Shown: positions 49,771 to 58,974, counted from the stretch's first letter. The stretch: 64,000 nucleotides of DNA from Leptospiraceae bacterium (GCA_017996175.1 JAGOHK010000013.1:1-64000), one strand, 5' to 3'. Program-made: numbers and translations. The notes: generated from the letters alone by a model not told the origin.

Positions 49771-50310
49771 ATGCAGATAATAAAAGAATATCCTCTGATT
49801 GATGAAATCCTTATCGAATATCGAAATTCGTTGCAAGCAGATTTCGAGCGTTATAAGAATCATGTTTATCGAGTTTTCAATTTTGCATTATTTCTTTTGG
49901 GAGGTAGGACGGAAGACTTTGATAAATTAGCAATAACTCTCGCTTTTCATGATTTGGGTATTTGGACTCATCAGACATTTGACTATCTAGATCCTTCGAT
50001 TGAAATGGCAGCAGAGTATTTAAGAAAAGTAAATAGGTCAGATTGGATTTCTGAAGTCTCTCTTATGATTGATATGCATCATAAAGTAACTCCTTATACT
50101 GGCGATTTTTCGAATAGTGTGGAGTTGATTCGGATTGCAGATTTGGTCGATGTAAGTCTAGGTGTGTATAAGTTTAATATTCCAGAAGAATTTGTAAAAG
50201 CGACTCAGGCTGAGTTTCCAAATTTAGGTTTTCACAGTAGATTATTTCAATTGGGGCTTGGTAATTTTTTTAAAACTCCATTCAATCCCCTGCCAATGTT
50301 TAAAAAATGA
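49771..50310 (+). CDS. HD-domain phosphohydrolase-like protein
   Basis: A 179-residue protein with the metal-binding pattern of HD proteins: His31 in NHVYRV, the His60-Asp61 pair in FHDLGIW, and MHHK further on, with RIADLVDVSLG supplying the last Asp. The family cleaves phosphate esters of nucleotides or similar compounds; the substrate is unknown. There is no membrane segment. Its stop overlaps the ogt start by 4 bases, so the two are translated together. Confidence 0.75.
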   Translation: MQIIKEYPLIDEILIEYRNSLQADFERYKNHVYRVFNFALFLLGGRTEDFDKLAITLAFHDLGIWTHQTFDYLDPSIEMAAEYLRKVNRSDWISEVSLMIDMHHKVTPYTGDFSNSVELIRIADLVDVSLGVYKFNIPEEFVKATQAEFPNLGFHSRLFQLGLGNFFKTPFNPLPMFKK

Positions 50311-50807
50311 AAACGATTACTGTATATTCTAATTTTTCAACTGTAGATTTGGAAATAGTAGGGGACGAAGATAAAATTCATTCCATTTCTTTTGTAAAAT
50401 CTGAATCTAAAAAGAATGAATTGGATGTAGAGGGAGAAACGGCTATTATCCGTGAATGTATCCAACAACTAAAAGAATATTTTTCTGGAACTAGAAAAGT
50501 TTTCACAATTCCATACCAATTAACTGGAACTGAATTTCAAAAAAGAGTTTGGAAAGAACTAGAAAAAATTCCTTACGGAGAAACGATATCTTATCTTGAA
50601 CTTGCCGGTCGACTTGGAGACGAAAAAGTAATTCGTGCGGCAGCTTCTGCCAATGGAAAAAATAAATTAGGAATTATTATTCCTTGTCATCGTGTTATTG
50701 GGGCTAATGGAAGTTTAACGGGTTATGCAGGTGGAATTGAAAATAAAAAGTTACTTTTGGAGTTAGAAAAAAGAAATTCTAAAATTGAGAGTGGGTTGTT
50801 TGATTAG
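50307..50807 (+). CDS. ogt: Methylated-DNA--protein-cysteine methyltransferase
   Basis: A 166-residue suicide repair protein. The active-site motif is PCHRVIG with Cys127. The DNA-binding helix-turn-helix segment is YLELAGRLGDEKVIRAAASA, and the catalytic domain begins FQKRVWKELEKIPYGETISY. It moves the methyl group of O6-methylguanine to Cys127. It lacks the Ada regulatory domain. The start overlaps the HD-protein stop by 4 bases. Confidence 0.95.
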   Translation: MKTITVYSNFSTVDLEIVGDEDKIHSISFVKSESKKNELDVEGETAIIRECIQQLKEYFSGTRKVFTIPYQLTGTEFQKRVWKELEKIPYGETISYLELAGRLGDEKVIRAAASANGKNKLGIIIPCHRVIGANGSLTGYAGGIENKKLLLELEKRNSKIESGLFD

Positions 50808-50845
50808 GACGTGAATCCTGTATAAAAAAAGAATTCACATCCTAA
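50804..50845. terminator. Bidirectional hairpin between ogt and the cus operon
   Basis: TTAGGACGTGAAT (50804-50816, including the ogt stop) pairs, with one mismatch, with ATTCACATCCTAA (50833-50845). It lies between convergent genes, so it can end both transcripts. Confidence 0.6.
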
Positions 50846-50861
50846 AAACTACACTAAAAAT

Positions 50862-51095
50862 TTACTTTTTGTTTGGTGCTTCTTTAGCGTCTTTAGCAGA
50901 TTTTGCATCCTTCGCATCTTTAGCAGATTTTGCGTCTTTTGCATCTTTAGCAGACTTAGCATCTTTTGCGTCCTTTGCTGATTTAGCAGACTTCGCATCT
51001 TTAGCAGACTTTGCGTCTTTTGTATCTTGTGCTATAACCGCTACACTTACGAATAGACTTAACACTAAACTAATAATTAATTTTGAATTTTTCAT
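50862..51095 (-). CDS. Tiny exported protein of DAK/SAK triplets
   Basis: A 77-residue precursor starting at the ATG at 51095, which follows AAGGAGA; a start at 51173 would lack this ribosome site and place the signal peptide inside. A signal peptide (SLVLSLFVSVAVIAQ, ~22 residues) is followed by a mature part made of DAK and SAK triplets, about 15 of them (for example DAKSAKDAKSAKSAK), ending EAPNKK. The chain would be a highly charged, probably helical or disordered peptide with Asp, Ala and Lys in strict three-residue register. It is 40 bases after the DUF3347-like gene, as the last gene of the copper cluster. The codons for the triplets vary, so it is under selection for the protein rather than a DNA repeat. 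No known family. Confidence 0.7.
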   Translation of the reverse strand: MKNSKLIISLVLSLFVSVAVIAQDTKDAKSAKDAKSAKSAKDAKDAKSAKDAKDAKSAKDAKDAKSAKDAKEAPNKK

Positions 51096-51135
51096 TCCAT
51101 ATTCTCCTTTGATTTTCCTATATACTAGGACGGTA

Positions 51136-51579
51136 TTAAATTTTTTCTCCACAATTTCGCATTTCTTTATCATAAGGATTTACAATTGTATCTCCTTTTG
51201 CTATCCACTTCTTTTTTACCATAGGGCAGTAAAACAAATTGGCACCTGCTTTGTTATTTTTCTTAACAACTATCGTTAGAGTTTCAATTAGCTCCGCGTA
51301 AGCGTTTTTCTTTGACTCTAAAGAGTTTGCTTTCTCCAATTTTTGCAAACTTGGAATTGCTTTATTGAATGTTTCCGAATCTTGTTTAGAGTCTCCACCC
51401 TGTTTGAGTAATTTCTCTAACTGTTTTACATTCAATTTTGAAGTGGATTCCTTTACAAGCATATCATGAAGTTGGAATAATTCTTCCAGAACTTTTGTTG
51501 TTTTTGTTTCCTCGCCCCAAACTTGACTGCCAAGTAGGAAAAGTATTCCTACTAACGTTATTTTATAAACCTGTTTCAT
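51136..51579 (-). CDS. DUF3347-like metal-site periplasmic protein
   Basis: A 147-residue protein with a signal peptide (VGILFLLGSQVWG, ~22). The helical part (~27-110) precedes a C-terminal FYCPMVKKKW ... NPYDKEMRNCG. The residues Cys118, Met120, Met140 and Cys143 match the CPM...NPY...M..CG pattern of DUF3347, found in proteins that travel with Cus/Cop systems and probably bind copper. It is 12 bases downstream of cusA. It may be a periplasmic copper carrier that passes metal to the pump; that is inference. Confidence 0.7.
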   Translation of the reverse strand: MKQVYKITLVGILFLLGSQVWGEETKTTKVLEELFQLHDMLVKESTSKLNVKQLEKLLKQGGDSKQDSETFNKAIPSLQKLEKANSLESKKNAYAELIETLTIVVKKNNKAGANLFYCPMVKKKWIAKGDTIVNPYDKEMRNCGEKI

Positions 51580-51591
51580 TGTTTTCTCCTT

Positions 51592-54500
51592 TTAATGAAC
51601 TTCTAACTCTTTTCGCTTCCATAAGTAATAAATAGCAGGGTAAACTAAAAGTTCTAGGGCGAAACTGGAGACAAGTCCCCCAACCATTGGGGCGGCAATT
51701 CGTTTCATCATATCCGAGCCGGTTGCTGTTGACCACATAATAGGAAGTAACCCCATCATAGCACAAAGGACTGTCATGATCTTTGGGCGAACTCGTTTGA
51801 CTGCACCATGTAGAATTGCATCTTTTAGTTCTAGATCATTTCTAAGTAGACCTTTCCGTTTTGCATCGTCATACGACAAATCCAAATAGAGTAACATAAA
51901 TACTCCTGTTTCCGCATCAAGCCCCATGAGAGCAATCATCCCGACCCAAACAGCGATAGACATTTGGTAATCTAAGATAAATAAAAATCCCACAGCACCA
52001 ATTAGAGAAAAAGGCACCGCACACATAACAATCATTGTCTTCGTATAGGATTTCGTATTCATATAAATCAAAAAGAAGATGATAAAAAGAGTGATGGGAA
52101 TTACAAGTTTCATCCTCTCTCTGACTCGGATGATGTTTTCGTATTGACCAGTCCAGACTAACGTATAACCCTTTGTGAGTTTTACGGATTCGGTTACTTT
52201 CGATTTTGCGCGCTCTACAAATCCCCCGATGTCAGATTCTCCTGTGTCTAAATATACGTAGCCGGTGAGAAATCCATTTTCATCTCGGATCATCGCAGGT
52301 CCTGTTTTATATTCTAAGTCGGCAATTTCTCCGATTGGAATATGAGAATCAGTGAGAGTAGGGATTAGAATTCGTTTGAGTTGGTCTACGTTCTCCCTTA
52401 GCGCTCTCGGATAACGGATATTAACCGTATATCTCTCTCGCCCTTCGATGGTTTGTGTAATTGGCTCTCCTCCTATTGCAGTCAAAATGATATTTTGCGC
52501 ACTAGCAATCGTGATTCCATACCGAGCTAATTTTTCTCGTTTTAAGTTGATGTCCAAGAAATATCCACCAGCAGTTCGTTCTGCAAAAACTGACCTTACG
52601 CCCGGAAGTGTTTTTAAAACTCCTTCCATTTCAATTCCCAATCTTTCAATTTCTTCGAGCGATTCTCCTTGGATTTTAATTCCGATTGGTGTGCGAAGAC
52701 CTGTTGATAACATATCAATTCTAGTTTTAATCGGCATCGTCCATGCGTTCGACACTCCAGGAAAAGAAAGTTCTTTGTCTAAAATCGCAATCAATTCCTC
52801 TTTGGAAATTCTATCAGGAAAAAAACTTCTAAATAGGAAATGAGTGAAACTAGGTAATTTAGAATAGAATCTTTCTTTTTGTCTCCATTCCTTTTGTGGT
52901 TTGACTAGCACAACTGTTTCCATCATGGAAAAAGGAGCACTATCGGTTGACGTATCTGCTCGTCCGGCTTTCCCAAATACGCGAACAACCTCAGGAATAC
53001 TTTTTAGTTTTCTATCCATATTTACCATTAGCCGCTCTGCTTCGGCAACGGAAATTCCAGGTAATGTTGTTGGCATATAAAGCAAGGATTCTTCGTAGAG
53101 AGGTGGCATAAACTCGGATCCTAGATGTAAGTAGACAGGAATAGTCAAAAGCACTGCAACTACAGAAGAAAGAATTACTTTCTTGGGATGAGCTAAAACC
53201 CAAGTGCAAGCTGGCTCATAGTATTGGAAAAGAATTTTACTGATAGGGTGATTCTCTTCTTTGTAGTATTTACCGACAAACAACGTAGTAGCCGCTTGAT
53301 TTAAAAACTTGTTCTTAAAAGTAAACGGATCCATACGAGTAAAAAGCATTCTAAAAGCAGGATCAAGGGTTAAAGCAAGAATAGCCGCAATTGCCATAGC
53401 CAGATTTTTAGAGTAGGCGAGGGGGCGAAATAGTCTTCCTTCTTGATCGACCAATGTGAATACAGGTAAAAAGGCGACAGCAATAACAAGAAGCGAAAAA
53501 AACACAGAAGGTCCGACTTCTAGAAGAGCTTCGAGTCGCACTGCATGATAGTCACCCACTCGACCACCAGATTCCCATTCTTCTAACTTTTTATAAGCAT
53601 TCTCTACTTCTACAATTGCACCGTCTACTAAGACTCCAATAGAAATCGCAATTCCAGAAAGAGACATGATATTGGAATGAATATCCAGTGCATACATAGG
53701 AATAAACGAAATGAAAACGGAAATAGGAATCGTAAGAATCGGCACAATAGCAGAAGGAAAATGCCAAAGAAAAATTAATATCACAATCGAAACGATAATC
53801 ATTTCTTCTAGTAATTTTTCTTTTAAGTTGTGAATGGCATTTAGTATCAAAGAAGAACGATCATAGACTGTGACAATTTCTAATCCTTCTGGTAAAGAGG
53901 GGGTAATTTCCATTATCTTCTCTTTGACTTTTTCTATCACAGAAAGAGCATTTTCCCCATGACGCATAACAATGATTCCCCCCACCGTATCTCCATCCCC
54001 ATCCAAATCAGAAATCCCTCGTCGTAAATCAGGACCCAATTCGACTTTGGCAACGTTTTTAATTAACACAGGAGTCCCCGTAATATCCGTTCCAAGGCTA
54101 ATGGTTTCAATGTCTGAAATGTTACGGATATAACCTTTTCCTCGAATCATGTATTCCGCACCACTTAACTCCATGAGCCTTGCCCCTGTTTCTTGGTTGG
54201 ATTCGCGGATCTTTTGAACAACAGATTCCATGGAAACTCCATAAGCCTGAAGTGCGATGGGGCTAACAGTGACTTGATACTGTTTTTTAAATCCACCAAT
54301 GCCTGCTACTTCTGCAACACCGGGGATTGCATTTAACAGGTAACGGAGTTTAAAATCTTGAAAAGAGCGAATGTCGGTTAATGAGTTTTTGCCGCTCTTG
54401 TCTACTAACGCATATTGGTAAACCCAACCTACACCAGTCGCATCGGGACCTAACTCGGTTTGTACGCCTTGGGGCAAACGAGATTGGATTCGAGATAAGT

Positions 54501-54861
54501 ATTCTAACACGCGAGACCTCGCCCAATAAATATCCGTTCCATCTTGGAAGATAACGTATACGAAGGAATAGCCGAAGTCGGAAAAACCGCGAATGACTTT
54601 TACTTTGGGAGCACCGAGAAGACCTGTGATGATCGGATAAGTGACTTGGTCTTCGATGATGTCGGGACTTCTATCCCAACGAGAGTAAACGATCACTTGC
54701 GTATCCGAAAGATCAGGAATTGCATCCAGTGGGATATGGGTTAGAGAATAATAAGAAGCAATGAGAATTACTGCCGTCATAACTAAAACTAAAAACTTAT
54801 TATGTGCTGAGAAACGAATGATTTTAGAAGTAAAGGAATTTGGATCAGTGGTTGTGTTCAT
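51592..54861 (-). CDS. cusA: CusA-type Cu(I)/Ag(I) RND efflux pump
   Basis: A 1089-residue inner-membrane RND transporter. The proton-relay segment is IGVLVDGAIVEVENAYKKLEEW. The three-Met path of E. coli CusA is conserved: Met596 in LLYMPTTLPG (M573), Met646 in FSMMETVV (M623) and Met717 in RIDMLSTG (M672). This argues for Cu(I)/Ag(I) rather than Zn/Co/Cd. There is a ~22-residue insert between the last two, in ERFYSKLPSFTHFLF. It overlaps cusB by 17 bases and works in a CusCBA complex that moves metal from periplasm and cytoplasm out of the cell. Confidence 0.93.
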   Translation of the reverse strand: MNTTTDPNSFTSKIIRFSAHNKFLVLVMTAVILIASYYSLTHIPLDAIPDLSDTQVIVYSRWDRSPDIIEDQVTYPIITGLLGAPKVKVIRGFSDFGYSFVYVIFQDGTDIYWARSRVLEYLSRIQSRLPQGVQTELGPDATGVGWVYQYALVDKSGKNSLTDIRSFQDFKLRYLLNAIPGVAEVAGIGGFKKQYQVTVSPIALQAYGVSMESVVQKIRESNQETGARLMELSGAEYMIRGKGYIRNISDIETISLGTDITGTPVLIKNVAKVELGPDLRRGISDLDGDGDTVGGIIVMRHGENALSVIEKVKEKIMEITPSLPEGLEIVTVYDRSSLILNAIHNLKEKLLEEMIIVSIVILIFLWHFPSAIVPILTIPISVFISFIPMYALDIHSNIMSLSGIAISIGVLVDGAIVEVENAYKKLEEWESGGRVGDYHAVRLEALLEVGPSVFFSLLVIAVAFLPVFTLVDQEGRLFRPLAYSKNLAMAIAAILALTLDPAFRMLFTRMDPFTFKNKFLNQAATTLFVGKYYKEENHPISKILFQYYEPACTWVLAHPKKVILSSVVAVLLTIPVYLHLGSEFMPPLYEESLLYMPTTLPGISVAEAERLMVNMDRKLKSIPEVVRVFGKAGRADTSTDSAPFSMMETVVLVKPQKEWRQKERFYSKLPSFTHFLFRSFFPDRISKEELIAILDKELSFPGVSNAWTMPIKTRIDMLSTGLRTPIGIKIQGESLEEIERLGIEMEGVLKTLPGVRSVFAERTAGGYFLDINLKREKLARYGITIASAQNIILTAIGGEPITQTIEGRERYTVNIRYPRALRENVDQLKRILIPTLTDSHIPIGEIADLEYKTGPAMIRDENGFLTGYVYLDTGESDIGGFVERAKSKVTESVKLTKGYTLVWTGQYENIIRVRERMKLVIPITLFIIFFLIYMNTKSYTKTMIVMCAVPFSLIGAVGFLFILDYQMSIAVWVGMIALMGLDAETGVFMLLYLDLSYDDAKRKGLLRNDLELKDAILHGAVKRVRPKIMTVLCAMMGLLPIMWSTATGSDMMKRIAAPMVGGLVSSFALELLVYPAIYYLWKRKELEVH

Positions 54862-55894
54862 TGGAAGATCCTCCTAGTTTGATTTTGCTTTCTGAGTCTA
54901 ATAAAAAATTGGATTCGACTACTATTTCATCTCCTTCCTTTAAGCCATCTAGAACTTCATAGAAGTCATCGGTCTCCATTCCAGTTTTTACCATCACAGG
55001 AGAAAATTGGTCAATCGAAACTTTTTTGTAGGCTAACTTATGTTTGCCGGTATTGAGAAGAGCGGACTTTGGAATGGAGAGAGCTTTTTTTAGAGGAATA
55101 GAAATTTCGATATTTCCGAACATCTGCGGTTTAAGCATATTATCCTTATCAGTAACATAAGAACGGAATCGGAGGGTTCGATTTTTTTCATCTAGAATGG
55201 AGTCGACGCTTTGAATAACACCGGTAAAAATTTTATCTGGAAACGAATCCATCTTTAGATTTACTTTGAGACCTTTTTTTACATAACCAATGTCAGATTC
55301 ATAGATGGAGGAATAAATGTAGGCTCGTCCATTTTTACTTCCCAAGATTAGCTCATCAGGATTACGAGTGGAATTTCCCCATTCAGAGATTTGAGAATCA
55401 GAAAGTCCCAATTGCCTAAGCCGAACAATGCTGGAATTGGCAAGAGAATTTGGCATTGGAGTTGAATCTTCTGTGAGTAACTGAGTCGCTTTTCGTGCTT
55501 CCCTGTATTCTAAGATAGCCGTATACAACTCAGGGTCATAGGCTACTCTAGAGTAGGCGATGATTTTTTTATTTAGAGGGATCGTTTCTACAAGGGCAGT
55601 CCTAATGCCAATAAGCCTTTGTTTGTCTTCCGGCAAATAGATAGTATTCTCTGCTTTCTTTTCACCAATTGGAGCCGAGGTATTTTCGTGTTCATGCTCA
55701 TTATGTGGCATGGATTTAGCAGGGACGATTTCTTTTTTGACTAGGTTCATATTGCAAATAGGACATTGCCCTGCTCGATCAGACGTATAAGTTGGGTGCA
55801 TTGGACAATACCAGGTTTCTTTTTCCTTTTTGCAGGATTCTAAAAAAGAAACGAGGGTAAGAATTATGATAATAGAAAGGAATATTTTTTTCAT
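54845..55894 (-). CDS. cusB: CusB-type membrane fusion protein with metal-binding N-terminus
   Basis: A 349-residue periplasmic adaptor. The signal ends SFLESC, so Cys21 is probably lipidated. The next residues, WYCPMHPTYTSDRAGQCPIC (28-47), form a heavy-metal-binding domain with Cys30, Met32, His33, Cys44 and Cys47. A barrel-sandwich part and beta-barrel follow: VNLKMDSFPDKIFTGVIQSV and SIPKSALLNTG. It links CusA to CusC and passes metal to the pump. The start is 1 base after the cusC gene. Confidence 0.92.
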   Translation of the reverse strand: MKKIFLSIIIILTLVSFLESCKKEKETWYCPMHPTYTSDRAGQCPICNMNLVKKEIVPAKSMPHNEHEHENTSAPIGEKKAENTIYLPEDKQRLIGIRTALVETIPLNKKIIAYSRVAYDPELYTAILEYREARKATQLLTEDSTPMPNSLANSSIVRLRQLGLSDSQISEWGNSTRNPDELILGSKNGRAYIYSSIYESDIGYVKKGLKVNLKMDSFPDKIFTGVIQSVDSILDEKNRTLRFRSYVTDKDNMLKPQMFGNIEISIPLKKALSIPKSALLNTGKHKLAYKKVSIDQFSPVMVKTGMETDDFYEVLDGLKEGDEIVVESNFLLDSESKIKLGGSSNEHNH

Positions 55895-55895
55895 A

Positions 55896-57224
55896 TTAGT
55901 TTCCTGTTGGTTTAAGTAAATTGTCAGTTAGTTCTAGGATTAATAGAGTAGTAATTTTTTTCTTCTCTAGTAATTCTTCTTCTGTGATATATGCATTTTG
56001 TAACTCGACTTTAGTGCTAAGGACTTCTATTAAGTCCAATTTCCCGCTGGCATATTGAGAGGATAATGCAGATAAACTTTTATTTAGTTCTGGAATTAAT
56101 CTCTTTTGATAAAGTTCAATTTGCAAATCCAAGGATTCAAGGGTAGAGATTAGTTTGTCAAAGTTGGATTCTAAGAAGAGTTTGTTTTTTTCGAGTTCAA
56201 ATGCCTTAGAGCGGGTATTTTCATTTGACCGCTCTTTTAATTCATGGCTAGAAAAGAAAGACCAAACTGGCACGCGGACATTCATTCCGACAGAAAACAA
56301 ATCTCCCCGGTACTCGGTATTGTCCATGATTTGGTAGTTTAATGGACCGTTATCTACAGTCACAATCTGATTTCGCCTTCTCATATAGGCAAAGAAAATT
56401 TCCGTATCAGGAGCATGAAGTAGAGAAGAAAGTTTACTTTCATTTTTTGCACGCTCGATGGCGACAGAGGCTAATTTATAATTTGGATTTTCTACAAGAT
56501 TTTGTTTTAGATTTTCCTTGTTTAATTTGATGAAATTTGCTTTTTCGGAAAGGTATTTGCCCGTATCCGCTTCTAAAATCTTAGATAGATTCGAAGACTC
56601 GGTTTTAAAATATTCCAAAGAAGCAAGAGAAGTTTTTTTATCCCGATCGTATTCAATACCACGCTCTTCAGAGCGGGTAACTTCTACTTGTAGCTTTAGA
56701 GTTTTAGAAAGAGCGGAATTTCCAGTGGCAAAGGTAGAAGAAGAAATCACCTTTTGACTTTCTAAGGTTTTTCGAATTAAGCTATTCAGTAAAATTTTCC
56801 TTTCGGTAGTTTTTAATCGAATCAACTGGGTAAGGTATTCAAGTAAAAATTGATTTTTGCGAGACCTAGAGAAATGTAGAAATTCCATTTCATTTAGTTT
56901 ACTCACTTTTCCTTGTAAAGTCAATCGACCCGGAAATGGAATTTCTTGGGAGATGCTGTATTCAATTCCAGTCATACTCGGAGTGTCGTAAGCTCTATCA
57001 TTAAAAGAATAGGAACGTGTCGGATAATTACGAAATGCCACTCCAATCTTTGGGTCTGGGTATGTGGTTTCATGTCCGGCATTTGCACGTTTGGAATTTA
57101 ACTCTGCGTTTAGAGACTGAATTTCTGGGTGTGCAGAAATCAAATTTTCTAACTGGGTATCCATTTCTTGTGAGTGAATAACCATTGTTAAATGGAAAAT
57201 TAAAATTATAAGTATTCGATTCAT
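55896..57224 (-). CDS. cusC: CusC-type TolC-like outer-membrane channel
   Basis: A 442-residue protein with a signal peptide (~18 residues). It shows the TolC pattern of two related halves with long helices: HPEIQSLNAELNS (first), NPNYKLASVAIERAKNESK (second) and QYASGKLDLIEVL near the end. It forms the trimeric exit duct of the copper pump. There is no lipidated Cys. It is the first gene of the operon, preceded by a 352-base gap. Confidence 0.85.
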   Translation of the reverse strand: MNRILIILIFHLTMVIHSQEMDTQLENLISAHPEIQSLNAELNSKRANAGHETTYPDPKIGVAFRNYPTRSYSFNDRAYDTPSMTGIEYSISQEIPFPGRLTLQGKVSKLNEMEFLHFSRSRKNQFLLEYLTQLIRLKTTERKILLNSLIRKTLESQKVISSSTFATGNSALSKTLKLQVEVTRSEERGIEYDRDKKTSLASLEYFKTESSNLSKILEADTGKYLSEKANFIKLNKENLKQNLVENPNYKLASVAIERAKNESKLSSLLHAPDTEIFFAYMRRRNQIVTVDNGPLNYQIMDNTEYRGDLFSVGMNVRVPVWSFFSSHELKERSNENTRSKAFELEKNKLFLESNFDKLISTLESLDLQIELYQKRLIPELNKSLSALSSQYASGKLDLIEVLSTKVELQNAYITEEELLEKKKITTLLILELTDNLLKPTGN

Positions 57225-57576
57225 TGTAATCCTCCTAAAGGATTTTTAAATAATATTAGTAAATAAAGTGAACTCAGTATAAGAAAGACCGCTAATTAGC
57301 GTAAGCGCCATTCTTGAATTCAATTGCTGTCAAGTTAGGGGGGTGCTTACACAGTCACCTCGAACAGTATCACCGTGAGAGGTCTATTTTACTTACAAAG
57401 TATAAGATAAGCCTAATATTATGTTTGCTAGATAGATTTCTCACGCTGGAGCTACTGCGCACAAACTGATGTGTCTACCCATTTGCTTTGTCGTAAATCC
57501 AGCACCTTCGTAGGTTCGAAATGACTGTAAATAATTTCCTTAATTTTACAGCATTGAGCAATATTGGAGAAAAAAA
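57225..57576. other. Upstream region of the cus operon
   Basis: 352 bases between cusC and the Cys-rich gene. No gene is seen. It should hold the promoter of the cus operon; GCTAATTAGC near 57291 is a 10-base palindrome that could bind a regulator. No known copper-regulator box can be named. Confidence 0.35.
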
Positions 57577-57945
57577 TCAAATCAGAAGATGAATAGTTTT
57601 GACTAAGCAAGGTTTTGAATGCGGGGAAATAATTTTAGGAACAAAAGAAAAAAATGCGTTAGAGGAAATATCAAAAGGGCACAATACATTTAAAGGAGAA
57701 TTAAAAACAAACTCGATACGAAAAGATTTTTTTAAATCTTTACTTGAATCTTGAATACTGGTTGTTTTGGTTTTAGCACAATCACAATCCTTCTTTGATG
57801 ATTCTTTCTCTTGATGACACTTTGGTTTGGTTTTAGAGTCTTGCGTTTTTATGAGGTAACAGACAGTTTTAGATGCCATTAGATCACGGCAATCAAAGCT
57901 AAAAGAAATAGCAAATGCCAGTAGTAGAATAAAAAAATTCCTCAT
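57577..57945 (-). CDS. Small Cys-rich exported protein upstream of cus operon
   Basis: A 122-residue protein. Signal peptide (FILLLAFAISFSF). The mature part holds Cys19, Cys29, a KCHQEKESSKKDCDC cluster (Cys43, His44, Cys54, Cys56) and further Cys at FNSPLNVLCPF and KPCLV. Cys/His clusters of this kind often bind copper or zinc. Its position, upstream of the cusCBA operon on the same strand, supports a metal role, but no family is recognised. A lone gene, 352 bases from cusC. Confidence 0.6.
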   Translation of the reverse strand: MRNFFILLLAFAISFSFDCRDLMASKTVCYLIKTQDSKTKPKCHQEKESSKKDCDCAKTKTTSIQDSSKDLKKSFRIEFVFNSPLNVLCPFDISSNAFFSFVPKIISPHSKPCLVKTIHLLI

Positions 57946-58000
57946 AACACTTTTTTAGACACAATAATTTCTATGGCAAGAACTTTTTTGTGAAAAAAGT

Positions 58001-58028
58001 TTGACCGAAAGACGTATCTATATAAATT
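58001..58028 (+). promoter_or_regulatory. Candidate tRNA-Asp promoter
   Basis: TTGACC (58001-58006) and TAAATT (58023-58028) or TATAAA (58021-58026) lie 16 or 14 bases apart, just before the tRNA. The boxes are weak matches. Confidence 0.4.
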
Positions 58029-58042
58029 GGAAAATGTCTAGA

Positions 58043-58116
<74 letters not shown>

Positions 58117-58220
58117 AAATTCCTCACTTACTCCTTTTTAAATTTCTTGGGTGTTCCCCTTGCAATTTTTCCAAGCACAAAAATCCAAATGAATTAAAGC
58201 AAGGGTCGGGCTTTCGCTCT

Positions 58221-58284
58221 TGTCAAAAAATTGTAAACCAATTTAAGCAGAAAGGAATTCGTACGCCAACACAATTTTTTGACA
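58221..58284. repeat. Perfect 14-base inverted repeat
   Basis: TGTCAAAAAATTGT (58221-58234) and its exact complement (58271-58284) lie 36 bases apart in the gap after tRNA-Asp. It follows the wording GGGTCGGGCTTTCGCTC. It may be a hairpin or the ends of a small element. The rest of 58117-58434 shows no gene. Confidence 0.6.
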
Positions 58285-58434
58285 CCGCTTAATCCCTAAC
58301 ACTCGGAGTAGATGTATTTCGTTCTTTTGAAATTATGCTTTATTGGCTTTGATGGAATTTACTTTGTGAAAAATACAGCTTCGCCTAATTTCGATTTGCC
58401 TTGATACGGGTGCTGATAAAATTTTTAGAATTTC

Positions 58435-58974
58435 CTAAACTTTGCGATAAAACTTATCTCTCCGATATTGCATTTCCCTGCCAAAGACTGAATTTTTCCT
58501 AGAAAGGAATACTTTTGTGCATAGTCGAAATTTGGATAGTGTCGGAATTCCAAAGTTGGCTAACTGTTCGGGAAGAGTCTCTGCTACACCTAGAGAGTCA
58601 AGCATTATCAGAAAGACTACGATAAGGCAAATACTTTTGTTAAAGAAAGCTTTTAACTGTTTAAGCTCTGCCCAGTCTTTCGGATAAGGACGAATAGCCA
58701 CTTTCTGGAGATTGAGGTCATTTTTCTGAATTTCGGTCATCAGATTTTCGTTTTTATGTAAGATTCCATTATATATCAAAAACCTATACTTCTTGAGCAG
58801 CAAATGAAGGTAATCCCTAAGGCTGTGTTCGCCACCTCTAGTTTTTGTGTTCCAAAAACCTATTAAGTTTTTTGGAATTAGTAGGGTTGAGCTATATTGA
58901 TCTTCGTTTAGATTTTTACATTTATTGTAAAAAGTTGGAGTATAAAAAATTTTCATAATAATCCGGGATTGCAT
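58435..58974 (-). CDS. DUF1564 domain protein
   Basis: A 179-residue protein. It matches the Leptospira DUF1564 layout: SSTLLIPKNLIGFWN, a helical YLHLLLKKYRFLIYNG, then VAIRPYPKDWAELKQLKAFF and a hydrophobic SICLIVVFLIMLD segment. The family is multiplied in Leptospira genomes and of unknown function, often near mobile or accessory regions. An ATG six codons later (58956) is an equally good start; neither has a clear ribosome site. Confidence 0.75.
   Translation of the reverse strand: MQSRIIMKIFYTPTFYNKCKNLNEDQYSSTLLIPKNLIGFWNTKTRGGEHSLRDYLHLLLKKYRFLIYNGILHKNENLMTEIQKNDLNLQKVAIRPYPKDWAELKQLKAFFNKSICLIVVFLIMLDSLGVAETLPEQLANFGIPTLSKFRLCTKVFLSRKNSVFGREMQYRRDKFYRKV

Noticed and set aside
50877-51060. 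CRISPR-like or tandem DNA repeat in the DAK gene
   Set aside because: The repetition is in the protein; codons vary, and there are no spacers.
50869-51279. A Ser/Ala/Phe-rich protein on the plus strand
   Set aside because: It is the mirror of the DAK repeat gene and runs against the operon, with no ribosome site.
58221-58284. Integron attC site
   Set aside because: The arms lack the R-box core wording, and no cassette genes follow.
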